From the NCBI GenBank assembly GCA_041392835.1, contig JAWKLF010000007.1:56714-120713 (forward strand): 64,000 nt of DNA. Reading direction: 5' to 3'. A model generated the notes under the pieces. That model was not told the origin of the DNA. It saw nothing but the letters and a program-made list of their open reading frames with translations, and did no database searches. This document shows, piece after piece, positions 52,564 to 61,545 of the stretch. Origin of the DNA: OLB11 sp041392835. GTDB taxonomy: Bacteria; Bacteroidota; Bacteroidia; Chitinophagales; Chitinophagaceae. The stretch's first letter is position 1; each line of letters begins with the position of its first letter. The position numbers and the translations under genes are program-made.

Positions 52564-52625
52564 ATACCAATCTTAAATTGGTTTCAGACCAATTTTTTGG
52601 TCTGTTACAGTAGTATTATCGGTAT
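52564..52625 (+). repeat. Dispersed palindromic repeat, short form (copy 4)
   Basis: 62 bp from ATACCAAT to ATCGGTAT, differing from copy 2 at only a few positions. It lies in the 329 bp gap between 52488 and 52818, which otherwise holds the terminator at 52648. Confidence 0.85.
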
Positions 52626-52647
52626 TATTTCCAATACTATTTAGAAT

Positions 52648-52692
52648 AAAAAAGAGGCTGTCAATACTTTTTAGACAGTCTCTTTTTTTTTT
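52648..52692 (+). terminator. Rho-independent terminator
   Basis: AAAGAGGCTGTC pairs with GACAGTCTCTTT (one G-T pair) followed by a long T-run. Confidence 0.8.
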
Positions 52693-52817
52693 AAAGAAAA
52701 ATCAATACTCATATTGTATTTTTATTACATGGATAAATATTATATGTTTAAACATTAATTGTTAAATTTCTTGCATTAAACAACTCCTTTCTCTACTTTC
52801 GGAAAAAATATTTTCCA

Positions 52818-53834
52818 ATGAAAAACATAATTTTATCAGCCATTGCAATGCTATGTATAACTTCTGTATATAGCCAAACAATATGGGACTCTGGTAGTCT
52901 TACATTTGTAAGAACTTCAGCCTCACAACAAGATTGTATAGTGCCAAGCACTTGCCTTGCTAGGCAAAATACGGGTGTAATTTATAATGCCGTTGATCAA
53001 ACTGGCGGAGGTGGTCAGGGATGTAACTTTACACCAAGCAACACCGAGTGGGCTTATGGAGAAATATCTGACTGGAATACATTGATGTATGCCCCATTGT
53101 ATCAAACAATTAGCTGTGCCCCCCCTTCTATGGTCAATAATCCGATGGTTTTACACTTAATCAATGAAGATATATACTTACAAGTAACATTTACTTACTG
53201 GGCTATGATGGCAGGCGGTGGTGGAGATTTTACATATACAAGAACAACTGGCCCTAGTATTACAAATTCAACTCTTACCGTAAACACGTTCCTTCAAGGA
53301 TATTATCTTAGTGCAAATACAATGAAGTCTGTACTCTCTAATCAATCTGCTTCTTCAAATCCCTCAATAACTGATAGCATAGTAATCTCCTTGAGACAAT
53401 CAACGCCTCCTTATGCTATTATAGAAAGCCACACAGCTGCGCTAAATACGAACGGCACTAGTTCAGCCGATTTTTCATCTCCATCTGCCAATTATTATAT
53501 TACTATTAATCATAGAAATTCTATTGAGACATGGAGTGCCAATCCTGTTTTGTTATCCACAAGTACATCTTATGATTTTACAAGTGCTGTTGGTCAAGCA
53601 TATGGCAATAATCTTATAGCTGTAGAAACTAATGTATTTGGAATCTTCACAGGCGATATCAATCAAGATGCCTCCATAGATATTTTTGATTTCTTGGAAT
53701 GGGATGTTGACAATCAAAATTTCAATACTGGTTATTATGCAACCGACTTAGACGGCGATGGCTCTATAGACATTTTTGATTTTCTTATTTGGGACCCCAA
53801 TAATCAAAACTTCATTGGTGCTATATTACCCTAG
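52818..53834 (+). CDS. Secreted protein with dockerin-like C-module
   Basis: This 338-residue protein has a signal peptide (ILSAIAMLCITSVYSQ). An N-terminal domain of about 130 residues has WDSGSLTFVRTS, DCIVPSTCLARQNTGVIYN and ISDWNTLMYAPLYQ. I recall it in other Bacteroidota secreted proteins but cannot name it. The rest (about 150-338) is the shared C-module: TFLQGYYLSANTM, NHRNSIETWS, DINQDASIDIFDFLEWD, LDGDGSIDIFDFLIWD and NNQNFIGAILP. It is the smallest of the four and shows the module nearly alone. Function unknown. Confidence 0.82.
   Translation: MKNIILSAIAMLCITSVYSQTIWDSGSLTFVRTSASQQDCIVPSTCLARQNTGVIYNAVDQTGGGGQGCNFTPSNTEWAYGEISDWNTLMYAPLYQTISCAPPSMVNNPMVLHLINEDIYLQVTFTYWAMMAGGGGDFTYTRTTGPSITNSTLTVNTFLQGYYLSANTMKSVLSNQSASSNPSITDSIVISLRQSTPPYAIIESHTAALNTNGTSSADFSSPSANYYITINHRNSIETWSANPVLLSTSTSYDFTSAVGQAYGNNLIAVETNVFGIFTGDINQDASIDIFDFLEWDVDNQNFNTGYYATDLDGDGSIDIFDFLIWDPNNQNFIGAILP
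53266..53834 (+). repeat. Shared C-terminal module, copy 4
   Basis: The most compact context for the module: only about 130 mature residues precede it. Both calcium-loop repeats are complete. Confidence 0.85.
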
Positions 53835-54017
53835 CGAAAATTATTAATGGATTTTAAGTATGCAATTATTCTATTTACAAGTTTCAAAGTGCTTTACAAC
53901 TCATGCCCTTAAAGTTGCATTTTATGGACAATTGTAATATCATTTTATACAATAGATGTACTTTTATTTTCAAATCAATGTCATTCTGTTTTAACTCTAA
54001 CCAAATTATCTCAAGGA

Positions 54018-54128
54018 ATGAAAATTGATAATAGTATAAAAAAAATACTTTTTTTAACCACTTTTATAAGTGGTTTTTTATTTATTCCATATTATGCTTT
54101 TGCATTCGCAAAATACATAAACAATTAA
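54018..54128 (+). CDS. Possible 36-residue membrane peptide
   Basis: ATG 54018 opens a frame for a basic N-terminus (MKIDNSIKK) and a hydrophobic stretch (ILFLTTFISGFLF), ending AFAKYINN. AAGGA lies just before the ATG. The hairpin at 54056-54080 falls inside the frame, so this may instead be only a terminator region. It is the only candidate gene in the 394 bp interval 53835-54228. Confidence 0.3.
   Translation: MKIDNSIKKILFLTTFISGFLFIPYYAFAFAKYINN
54056..54080 (+). terminator. Probable Rho-independent terminator
   Basis: AACCACTT pairs with AAGTGGTT around TTAT and is followed by TTTTA, in the gap between 53834 and 54229. Confidence 0.6.
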
Positions 54129-54178
54129 GAAAATAAAGTATAAGATAACCTTAAAATGCCCCTCATTATTTTTTTAAA

Positions 54179-54186
54179 TATCTTTG
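54179..54186 (+). promoter_or_regulatory. -7 promoter box
   Basis: TATCTTTG matches TAnnTTTG, 42 bp before ATG 54229. Confidence 0.55.
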
Positions 54187-54228
54187 TATAAATTTTAAAA
54201 TTAATCGCAGAAATTTAATAATTATTTC

Positions 54229-54936
54229 ATGAGTGAGACATTAGAGGATTATTTAGAAAAGCACTACATACACAGAAGTAATTGGCTTAGAGCTGCTGTG
54301 CTGGGCGCAAACGATGGTATACTGTCTACCGCAAGTATTGCAATTGGCGTTGCTACTGCAAGTCACACGAGAGAGCCTATCATACTTGCTACCCTTGCCG
54401 GACTTGTAGCTGGAGCTTTGTCTATGGCTGCTGGAGAATATGTTTCTGTAAGTTCACAAACAGATATAGAAAAAGCAGACATAGAACGAGAAAAAATTGA
54501 ATTAGAGGAAATGCCCGAAGCTGAGTTAAAACTGTTGGCAACGATATATGAAAAAAGAGGCCTTAAAAAAGAAACTGCGCTATTGGTAGCGCAAGAACTA
54601 ACTGAAAAAGATGCATTGGGAGCACATGTTCGAGATGAACTCGGTATCAATGAAATTAGTCAAGCCAAACCTATGCAAGCGGCATTGGCTTCTGGCATAG
54701 CTTTTACATTAGGCGGCATATTACCTCTATTAGTTACGCTTATATTACCACTGCAAAGTATGGCCTATGCTCTTTATGCTTTTGCTCTTCTTTTCTTAAT
54801 CCTTTTGGGAATTGTGTCTGCCAAAACAGGCGGCTCAAGTGTTCGCAATGCCATTATAAGAGTTACATTTTGGGGCACTATAGCTATGGGACTAACGGCA
54901 CTTGTAGGCTATCTATTCAATGTAAATATTGCTTAA
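54229..54936 (+). CDS. VIT1/CCC1-family iron or manganese transporter
   Basis: This 235-residue membrane protein has five hydrophobic segments. The family signatures are LRAAVLGANDGILSTASIAIGVATAS and AGLVAGALSMAAGEYVSVSSQTDIE, then a cytoplasmic metal-binding helix region rich in Glu (IEREKIELEEMPEAELKLLATIYEKRGL). Two C-terminal helix pairs close the protein. VIT family members move Fe2+ or Mn2+ out of the cytoplasm. It is a single gene. Confidence 0.92.
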   Translation: MSETLEDYLEKHYIHRSNWLRAAVLGANDGILSTASIAIGVATASHTREPIILATLAGLVAGALSMAAGEYVSVSSQTDIEKADIEREKIELEEMPEAELKLLATIYEKRGLKKETALLVAQELTEKDALGAHVRDELGINEISQAKPMQAALASGIAFTLGGILPLLVTLILPLQSMAYALYAFALLFLILLGIVSAKTGGSSVRNAIIRVTFWGTIAMGLTALVGYLFNVNIA

Positions 54937-55040
54937 ACCAATGTTATGCAATAAAAGAGTGAACCAATGCACTACTGAAGATTACCTCGATTTAAAAAAT
55001 CATACTTCAATATTAAAGCCCGAAAAAAAATAAAAGAACT

Positions 55041-55511
55041 TTAGTAGTTTGTCAATTTTTCAAAAATAAAATAAACAGCCGGGCACACTTCACTATTCTT
55101 TACGGTTAATGCTTGCCGTTTTACAAATACATCTTCGTCTGTATAGGGATAACGAGCACAATCGCTAGGCCTTACTTCATATATTTGGCATGTATTATCG
55201 TCATTCAAAAAAAAGCAAGGCTGTTTTTGTAATACATAATCATTGTCTTCATCTAATTGCAAGTATTGCTGCATAAACTCGCCTTCTTTCATATGAAGAA
55301 ATTTTGCTATTCTCTTAATATCGGGTATTTTAAATCGAGGTGAATGGTTTTTACAGCAATTTGCACAAGACAAACAATCAATCTTCAAAAAAGCTTCATG
55401 ATGCAAGGATGGCAATTTATTAATAACTTCTCTTGGCTTACAACGCTTTAAAAACTGAACATACTTCTTTTTATTTTGCTTAGCCAGTTCTTGCCATTTA
55501 TCAGTATCCAT
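55041..55511 (-). CDS. YkgJ-family cysteine-cluster protein
   Basis: This 156-residue protein has the Cys cluster DCLSCANCCKNHSPRF (about 50-65) and later CFFLNDDNTCQIYEVRPSDCARYPYT, the pattern of the zinc- or iron-binding UPF0153/YkgJ family. The biological role is unknown. It is a single gene on the minus strand, starting at ATG 55511. Confidence 0.88.
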   Translation of the reverse strand: MDTDKWQELAKQNKKKYVQFLKRCKPREVINKLPSLHHEAFLKIDCLSCANCCKNHSPRFKIPDIKRIAKFLHMKEGEFMQQYLQLDEDNDYVLQKQPCFFLNDDNTCQIYEVRPSDCARYPYTDEDVFVKRQALTVKNSEVCPAVYFIFEKLTNY

Positions 55512-55656
55512 TTAAAAGTATTCGATTTAGTACATTTCAAAAGTAGAATTTCTAATTCATTAATTAAGAATTTCTCACCAGTACTTGGGTAAAATTCAGA
55601 GCACTGAAAAATACAAACTTACTATATATATCATGCTGTTTAGTCCATATCAAGTA

Positions 55657-56619
55657 TTACTTCGAATACTGAGCTGATAGATTCTTTAACATATCTTCTG
55701 TCATACGCTCCAAATCAAATTCAGGTTTCCACCCCCAATCTTCTTGTGCTTTGCTATCATCTACACTTTGAGGCCAGCTAGATGCTATTGTATCTCTAAA
55801 ATCTATTTCATACGTCATTTTAAAATCGGGTAAGTGAGTTTTAATAACATTATTCATATCTTTTGGAGAAAAACTCATTGCCGATACATTGTAAGAAGTT
55901 CTGATTTTAATATTCTCTTTTGGTGCTTCCATCAGCTCTATTGTAGCTCTTATAGCATCAGGCATATACATCATTGGCAAATATCTATCTTCATGTAGGA
56001 AGCAAGCATAATCACCATCTCGCAGAGCTTCATGAAATATTTCTACTGCATAGTCTGTAGTTCCTCCTCCTGGTGCAGACTTGTAACTAATCAAACCCGG
56101 ATAACGCAAACTTCTTACATCTACACCATAGTGCTGAGCATAGTAAGCACACCAGTTTTCGCCTGCATATTTGCTAATACCATAAACTGTAGATGGCTCT
56201 ATTATAGTCTGTTGTGGAGTCTTTACTTTTGGCGAAGTGGCACCAAACACTGCTATAGAACTTGGCCAATAAACTTTGGTTAAGTTTTCTTCTTTTGCTA
56301 TTTCCAAGACATTCAAAAGGCTATGCATATTAATATTCCACGCTAGCATGGGATTTTTTTCGCCAGTGGCAGATAATATAGCTGCTAATAAATAAACTTG
56401 TGTGATATTGTGTCTGATAATAAGTACATGCAACATTTCTTTATTCATTACATCACAAGTAACATAAGGACCCGTACCTTTCAAAAGTTCGTGTTCGTCT
56501 CTTAGGTCGCTCGCTATCACATTATTTTCTCCGTGTATTTTACGTAGTGCCAAGGTTAGCTCCACACCTATTTGACCACAAGCACCAATAACTAAAATTT
56601 TTTCTTTTACTATATACAT
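55657..56619 (-). CDS. tdh: SDR-type L-threonine 3-dehydrogenase
   Basis: This 320-residue short-chain dehydrogenase/epimerase-like protein has ILVIGACGQIGVELTLAL (NAD-binding GxxGxxG), the Ser-x-Tyr-x3-Lys-type YGISKYAGE and RYPGLISYKSAPGGGTTDYAVEIF. The last is characteristic of the SDR-type threonine dehydrogenases of Flavobacteria and of eukaryotes, so the likely reaction is threonine to 2-amino-3-ketobutyrate. A glycine C-acetyltransferase partner is not adjacent. Some sugar epimerases share this fold, but the PGG-Thr motif argues for TDH. Confidence 0.85.
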   Translation of the reverse strand: MYIVKEKILVIGACGQIGVELTLALRKIHGENNVIASDLRDEHELLKGTGPYVTCDVMNKEMLHVLIIRHNITQVYLLAAILSATGEKNPMLAWNINMHSLLNVLEIAKEENLTKVYWPSSIAVFGATSPKVKTPQQTIIEPSTVYGISKYAGENWCAYYAQHYGVDVRSLRYPGLISYKSAPGGGTTDYAVEIFHEALRDGDYACFLHEDRYLPMMYMPDAIRATIELMEAPKENIKIRTSYNVSAMSFSPKDMNNVIKTHLPDFKMTYEIDFRDTIASSWPQSVDDSKAQEDWGWKPEFDLERMTEDMLKNLSAQYSK

Positions 56620-56681
56620 GTATTAAGAATTAAAAATCAAATGTAATCTTTGCCGAGGTTCATGGCATCATTTTTTATTAA

Positions 56682-58706
56682 TTAATTTTTCAGAATGGTC
56701 AATTTTTTTATACTTCTTTTTTCGGCTTGCTGCACACTCATCAAATAAATACCACATTGTATAGAGGCTACTGAAAATGAGTGTTGCATAACGCCACCTG
56801 ATAGTTTTTTTTCGAGCAACACATGACCTGATATATCTAAAATTTTTACTTGTAAGGGTTCATTAGATTCATTTTCTACTAAAAAAGTAAGCATTTCTCC
56901 AACGGGATTTTGAACGGTAAAAGGCAAACTATTTTCTTTTTGAATGCTTTCTACACCATTTGGAAAATTAAATTTTAGATGTGCTACTATTGGAAAATGA
57001 TCGGATGTAGTATACGAAAAATCATTGATATATTTTTCAGCTTCTGTGAAAATATAAAAACTACTATCGGCATAATGAGTGAGCAATGCATTATTCAACA
57101 TGATATTATCTATTATATGGTTTGTAGAACCTACATAGGTACTTGCACCTGGATATAAAGAAGGAAGTGTGATGCCCTGAAAGCCATTGTTCATAGTGTA
57201 TAAATAAGGGCTATTCGTTTGGCTTGATACAGTTGTTCCTTCTAAATAGTCATTGAAATCACCAATAATAATTGTTTTTTGCTGTGGGAAAAGAGCCAAC
57301 AAACTATCTGTCATGGATTCGGATCCACACTTTCTTCTATTATAATCTGAAATAGTATTATCTGCTTTGGCATGTATGTTTGAAAATATGAGCGTATCTT
57401 TTGATCCATTAGCAAGATTCAAAACTGTCTTTAAGATAAAAGGAAATCTTCCAGAAGAAAAGCAATCATAAGCTGTACTACTGGAAGGATACGTGGATGC
57501 GAGAAGCCCAAAAGTACCTATATTGTTTATTTTAGTTGTGTCATAGATATAAGCTAATTTCTGACAAGTTTGATACAATCCACTTGATGGATTGGTAACA
57601 CCACTACAATAAGGTGAAACTACTGATTTGTATTGAGGCCCTAATGCCTGCGTTAAGGCATTAAGCTTAGGTACATTGACCATTTCTTGAATACAATATA
57701 TATCGGCATCTAAATCTTTTAATACAACGCTAGCCTGCTGTCTTGCAAGAGCCGTATCGCAATTGCACCAACTGGGCTCACCAAACCAACGCATATTCCA
57801 AGAGGCTACACGAAGCGTTTTGTCATCAGGAAAAGAAGTACCTAAAGCCATTACGGACTCAGCAACAGCATTTCCATTGTATTGGAAGGTAATATGATTT
57901 CGATATACCTTGTCTGAAACGGTAGGTGCTATACGCACAAAAACAGTCTGTGGAATTCCTGAAGCAGAAGCCGAATAGCTTATAGTATTTGAAAAAGTTG
58001 TTCCATCTTTAGACAATTCAAATGGCGAGGGCGCATTGAGCATTAAATTTCCTGTAAGACCCGTCATCGTGAACTGAAAGCTGGATGGGTTAGAAAAATA
58101 ATTGGCAGCACAGCTTCCTGCATTGACAAATTTTTTAGCTATACTCAAAGCACCTTCTTTTATACTTATATCATCGAGCCGCCAATATGCTGCAGCAGAT
58201 GTTGTAGAAGTATATTTGAAAGCTAAATAAAAAGGAGCAGACTTTAAGCTACTTAAGTTAGTTTGATCGGACAAAAACCAAACATCGCTATTAGAAGTAG
58301 GCAAGTTGACATTGATAGGCGTCCAAGTAGCAGCCGAAGGCGGCCCAGCACCGATATAGTTTGAAGAAGCGTAGAGCTCTATAAAAGCTCCTGCATATTT
58401 AGTTCTACACCAAAAAGACAATAAAGGCATAGAATATGTAGATAAGTCTATCAGAGGAGAAATAAGCCAATCTTCATTGAGATTATTTCCGCTGGCATAG
58501 CCATTGATACTTACACCACTGCCTGTATATCCAGATGTGTTGCATTGCCAAACCTGATTGCCCAGCACACTTTCTTTAGTCCAACCCGAAGGTAAATTAC
58601 TTACACAAGTTGAGAAATCTTCATTTAAGAAATTGACTTGTGCATGTACATGTTTTATGCTAATTATAGCCACTATAGAAATCCAAAAAAAGAGTGTACT
58701 TTTCAT
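56682..58706 (-). CDS. Secreted EEP-family nuclease/phosphatase with T9SS sorting domain
   Basis: This 674-residue protein has a signal peptide (FFWISIVAIISIKHVHAQ). An adhesin-type jelly-roll domain follows (about 24-190; FLNEDFSTCVSNLPSGW, WRLDDISIKEG), then a beta linker (SFQFTMTGLTGNL). The endonuclease/exonuclease/phosphatase domain at about 298-600 has RVASWNMRWFG, YCIQEMVNVP, FSNIHAKADN, IIIGDFNDYLEG and TTSDHFPIVAHL, so the catalytic Asn, Glu, His, Asp-Asn and Asp-His set is present. A T9SS tail (FTVQNPVGEMLTFLVEN ... GIYLMSVQ) closes it. It is likely an extracellular DNase; sphingomyelinase or inositol phosphatase cannot be ruled out. Confidence 0.88.
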   Translation of the reverse strand: MKSTLFFWISIVAIISIKHVHAQVNFLNEDFSTCVSNLPSGWTKESVLGNQVWQCNTSGYTGSGVSINGYASGNNLNEDWLISPLIDLSTYSMPLLSFWCRTKYAGAFIELYASSNYIGAGPPSAATWTPINVNLPTSNSDVWFLSDQTNLSSLKSAPFYLAFKYTSTTSAAAYWRLDDISIKEGALSIAKKFVNAGSCAANYFSNPSSFQFTMTGLTGNLMLNAPSPFELSKDGTTFSNTISYSASASGIPQTVFVRIAPTVSDKVYRNHITFQYNGNAVAESVMALGTSFPDDKTLRVASWNMRWFGEPSWCNCDTALARQQASVVLKDLDADIYCIQEMVNVPKLNALTQALGPQYKSVVSPYCSGVTNPSSGLYQTCQKLAYIYDTTKINNIGTFGLLASTYPSSSTAYDCFSSGRFPFILKTVLNLANGSKDTLIFSNIHAKADNTISDYNRRKCGSESMTDSLLALFPQQKTIIIGDFNDYLEGTTVSSQTNSPYLYTMNNGFQGITLPSLYPGASTYVGSTNHIIDNIMLNNALLTHYADSSFYIFTEAEKYINDFSYTTSDHFPIVAHLKFNFPNGVESIQKENSLPFTVQNPVGEMLTFLVENESNEPLQVKILDISGHVLLEKKLSGGVMQHSFSVASIQCGIYLMSVQQAEKRSIKKLTILKN

Positions 58707-58760
58707 TCTTCAAAAGTACAAGAATTACATATCAGAAGTTATTATTAATTTGTTTTTTTA

Positions 58761-58768
58761 TAGCTTTG
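58761..58768 (+). promoter_or_regulatory. -7 promoter box
   Basis: TAGCTTTG matches TAnnTTTG, 10 bp before ATG 58779. Confidence 0.55.
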
Positions 58769-58778
58769 TGCACACACT

Positions 58779-60023
58779 ATGACGAACCTCATTATCATTA
58801 TATTATGTGTTTTATTATTATTGGCTTATCTATTTGATTTGACTGCCACTAAAACCAAAATACCCACAGTTTTACTACTTATTTTTTTAGGATGGATTTG
58901 TCAACAAGTGACAGGTATATTCAATATTCAAATACCCAATTTAGACACATGGCTTCCTCTACTTGGTACTATAGGCTTGTTGCTTATCGTTTTGGAAGGC
59001 TCTTTAGAATTAGAATATAGCAAAACCAAAATACCACTCATACGAAACTCATTTCATGTAGCCTTATTATCTATTATAGTTTTTGAATTTGTGCTATGTA
59101 GTTTTTTACATTTTTATTATCAATTCGAATGGAAAATAGCCATTCTCAATACGCTACCGCTTGCTGTAGTGAGCAGTGCTATAGCTATACCAAGCGCAAA
59201 AAATTTACCTCATCAAGACAGAGAATTTATTACATACGAAAGTAGTTTTTCAGATATATTAGGTGTCATTTTTTTTAATTTTTTTGCAGTTAATGAAATT
59301 ATCACTTCTAAATCTATACTTATCTTTTTTGGTCAACTAATTTTTATCATTCCTATATCAATTATAGCTACGTTGTTTCTTTCTTTCTTATTAAACAAAA
59401 TCAATCATCATATAAAATACATACCTATTATCATAGTAGTTGTACTAATATATAGTGTATCAAAACATTATCACTTGCCTTCATTATTATTTGTATTATT
59501 GTTCGGTTTGATACTAGGCAATGTCAACCAATTTAATAATATTAGTTTTTTAAAAAATATTCAATGGACCCACTTTGAAAATCAAATTGAAAAATTTAAA
59601 GAAATTACAACAGAAACAACATTTTTAGTTCGAGCTATTTTCTTTATGCTGTTTGGATATAGCATACACACACAAGATATTATTAATTATCATAGTCTAC
59701 CATGGACACTTTGCATAGTGATTACTATTTTTAGTACACGTTATATCCTTTTTAAAATTATTGGGTTAAAAAATACATCCCTACTCTATATAGCTCCTCG
59801 AGGTTTAATTACCATATTATTATTTTTGAGTGTATTGGATCATCAAAAAATTTCTTTTATTAATGAGTCTGTTATTATCCAAGTTATATTAATTACGGCA
59901 ATCATAATTTTATTTTCTTCTAAAAAGAAAAAAGAAATTATAGTATCAAGTCAAGAAGAAATACATGACGAAAATGTCAAATCCACTACATTAGAGAAAG
60001 CCAATATAAAAGTTGATTTTTGA
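58779..60023 (+). CDS. CPA-family cation/proton antiporter
   Basis: This 414-residue membrane protein has about 11-12 hydrophobic helices. It has KIPTVLLLIFLGWICQQVTG, GLLLIVLEGSLELEY and LAVVSSAIAIPSA, and FSDILGVIFFNFF carries the Asp expected for ion binding in CPA1 Na+(K+)/H+ exchangers. A hydrophilic C-terminal tail follows. The exchanged cation is not certain. It is divergent from the nuclease gene and convergent with the aminotransferase. Confidence 0.88.
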   Translation: MTNLIIIILCVLLLLAYLFDLTATKTKIPTVLLLIFLGWICQQVTGIFNIQIPNLDTWLPLLGTIGLLLIVLEGSLELEYSKTKIPLIRNSFHVALLSIIVFEFVLCSFLHFYYQFEWKIAILNTLPLAVVSSAIAIPSAKNLPHQDREFITYESSFSDILGVIFFNFFAVNEIITSKSILIFFGQLIFIIPISIIATLFLSFLLNKINHHIKYIPIIIVVVLIYSVSKHYHLPSLLFVLLFGLILGNVNQFNNISFLKNIQWTHFENQIEKFKEITTETTFLVRAIFFMLFGYSIHTQDIINYHSLPWTLCIVITIFSTRYILFKIIGLKNTSLLYIAPRGLITILLFLSVLDHQKISFINESVIIQVILITAIIILFSSKKKKEIIVSSQEEIHDENVKSTTLEKANIKVDF

Positions 60024-60057
60024 TAGTGTAATCTATTAAAAAACGAGCAGAAAGTCT

Positions 60058-61314
60058 TTAAGATAAAGATGCCAAAGCACTTTCTAATTTTACAAACATA
60101 TCATCTATAAGTTCTACATGGCAAGTGCCTACGCTAATCCGATACCATTCGCTATGCTGACCTGCACCAAATGCAGAAAAAGGTACTATTCCAAGCGATG
60201 CATGGTCTATTAAAAAATTGATAATTTCGTAATTATCTATAAGCGGTTTACCGTCTATCTTTTTTCCTTTCAAATCCAATTTAACAGTCAAGTACATGGC
60301 ACCTTGAGGTATCAAAACATCTACAGGATAACCTTTTTCTCTTAATTGTACAAATCCAGCATAGAGCATTTGTAAACGAAGATGTATAGCCTCTCGAATT
60401 TTAGAAGTAGCTTGAGCTACAGCTGGCAATTTACTTAAAAACTGAGCAGTGCCAACTTGTTCTGCCATAGGGCTCCAGGCACCAACATGACTTAGTATAG
60501 CACGCATTTTGTCTATCACTATAGATGGCCCAAAGGCCCATCCAACACGTACACCAGTAGCACAAAATGCCTTAGAAATACCATCTACGTAAATAGTGTA
60601 ATCTTTCATTTCGGGATACAACCCAACTGGATGAATATGCTCTTCATTGTTGAACAATAGTGTCCAATATATTTGATCATAAATTAAATAGATGGGTTTC
60701 CTGTCGCTACCTCTACGTTTGTTTTCGTTTAAAATAGCTTCACAGATTTTGGCTAATTCTTCTTTTTTGAAAACAGTACCCGTAGGGTTCAATGGTGAGC
60801 ACAAAGAAACCAATGCAGCATCTTGCAAATGCGGAATAATGTCTTCTGCTTTAGGCATAAAATTATTCTCGGGTGTGGTATCAATAATACAGTGATTTCC
60901 TTTTACAAAATGCGAATAATGATTGTTGTTCCACGATGGTACAGGATAGATAATTTTTTCGTCTTCATCGCAGATTACTCTATAGGCTGCATATATAAGA
61001 GGTCTTCCACCTCCCGAAATCAAAAATTGATCGGCATGATATTCAATATTAAGTTGAGATTGTATGTATTGCGATACTGCTTCACGTAGTGCCAAAATGC
61101 CTGTAGCTGGTGGATAATTAGTCTTGTGTTGTTGATACGCTTCTATAATGGCTTGTTCTAATGCTTCTGGAATAGGGAAAATAGACGGGTCAAAATCTCC
61201 GATAGTAAAATTATAAATTTGTTTTCCTGCTCTGATTCTTTCATTAAGATCATTGCCAAGCTTAATAATTTCTGAAGGTATAAGAGTTGAAGCTAATGAT
61301 GAAAGTTTATTCAT
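60058..61314 (-). CDS. Class I/II aminotransferase (aspartate aminotransferase-like)
   Basis: This 418-residue PLP enzyme has TIGDFDPSIFPIPEAL, TNYPPATGILALREAV, SGGGRPLIYAAYRVI, CSPLNPTGTVF and IYDQIYW. The cofactor lysine is in VDGISKAFCATGVRVGWAFGP. The length and motifs fit the aspartate/aromatic aminotransferase superfamily. The amino donor is not certain. The start is ATG 61314. The 231 bp interval 61315-61545 before NamZ has no recognised element. Confidence 0.88.
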   Translation of the reverse strand: MNKLSSLASTLIPSEIIKLGNDLNERIRAGKQIYNFTIGDFDPSIFPIPEALEQAIIEAYQQHKTNYPPATGILALREAVSQYIQSQLNIEYHADQFLISGGGRPLIYAAYRVICDEDEKIIYPVPSWNNNHYSHFVKGNHCIIDTTPENNFMPKAEDIIPHLQDAALVSLCSPLNPTGTVFKKEELAKICEAILNENKRRGSDRKPIYLIYDQIYWTLLFNNEEHIHPVGLYPEMKDYTIYVDGISKAFCATGVRVGWAFGPSIVIDKMRAILSHVGAWSPMAEQVGTAQFLSKLPAVAQATSKIREAIHLRLQMLYAGFVQLREKGYPVDVLIPQGAMYLTVKLDLKGKKIDGKPLIDNYEIINFLIDHASLGIVPFSAFGAGQHSEWYRISVGTCHVELIDDMFVKLESALASLS

Positions 61315-61545
61315 AGTTCATAAAATAACATAAAAAAAATGAATTTGCCAATTTCAAGTCAAAAGAGCTGTATCGTTTGAATATTCATTTGTATATTAAT
61401 ATAACATAAACAATCATAAAATCAACTCTTTCACACTATACTTGTTATACTTTTATGAATATTCTATAGCGAGGCAAATTACCAGTAGTCTCTTCCTATC
61501 AGTCATTTCTATTAAGTATTTTAGATTCATTAAAATTGGAAAAAC

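Noticed and set aside
53835..54228. Search for tRNA or other RNA genes in the longest gene-free interval
   Set aside because: No cloverleaf or conserved tRNA arms seen; only a terminator-like hairpin and a doubtful small frame.
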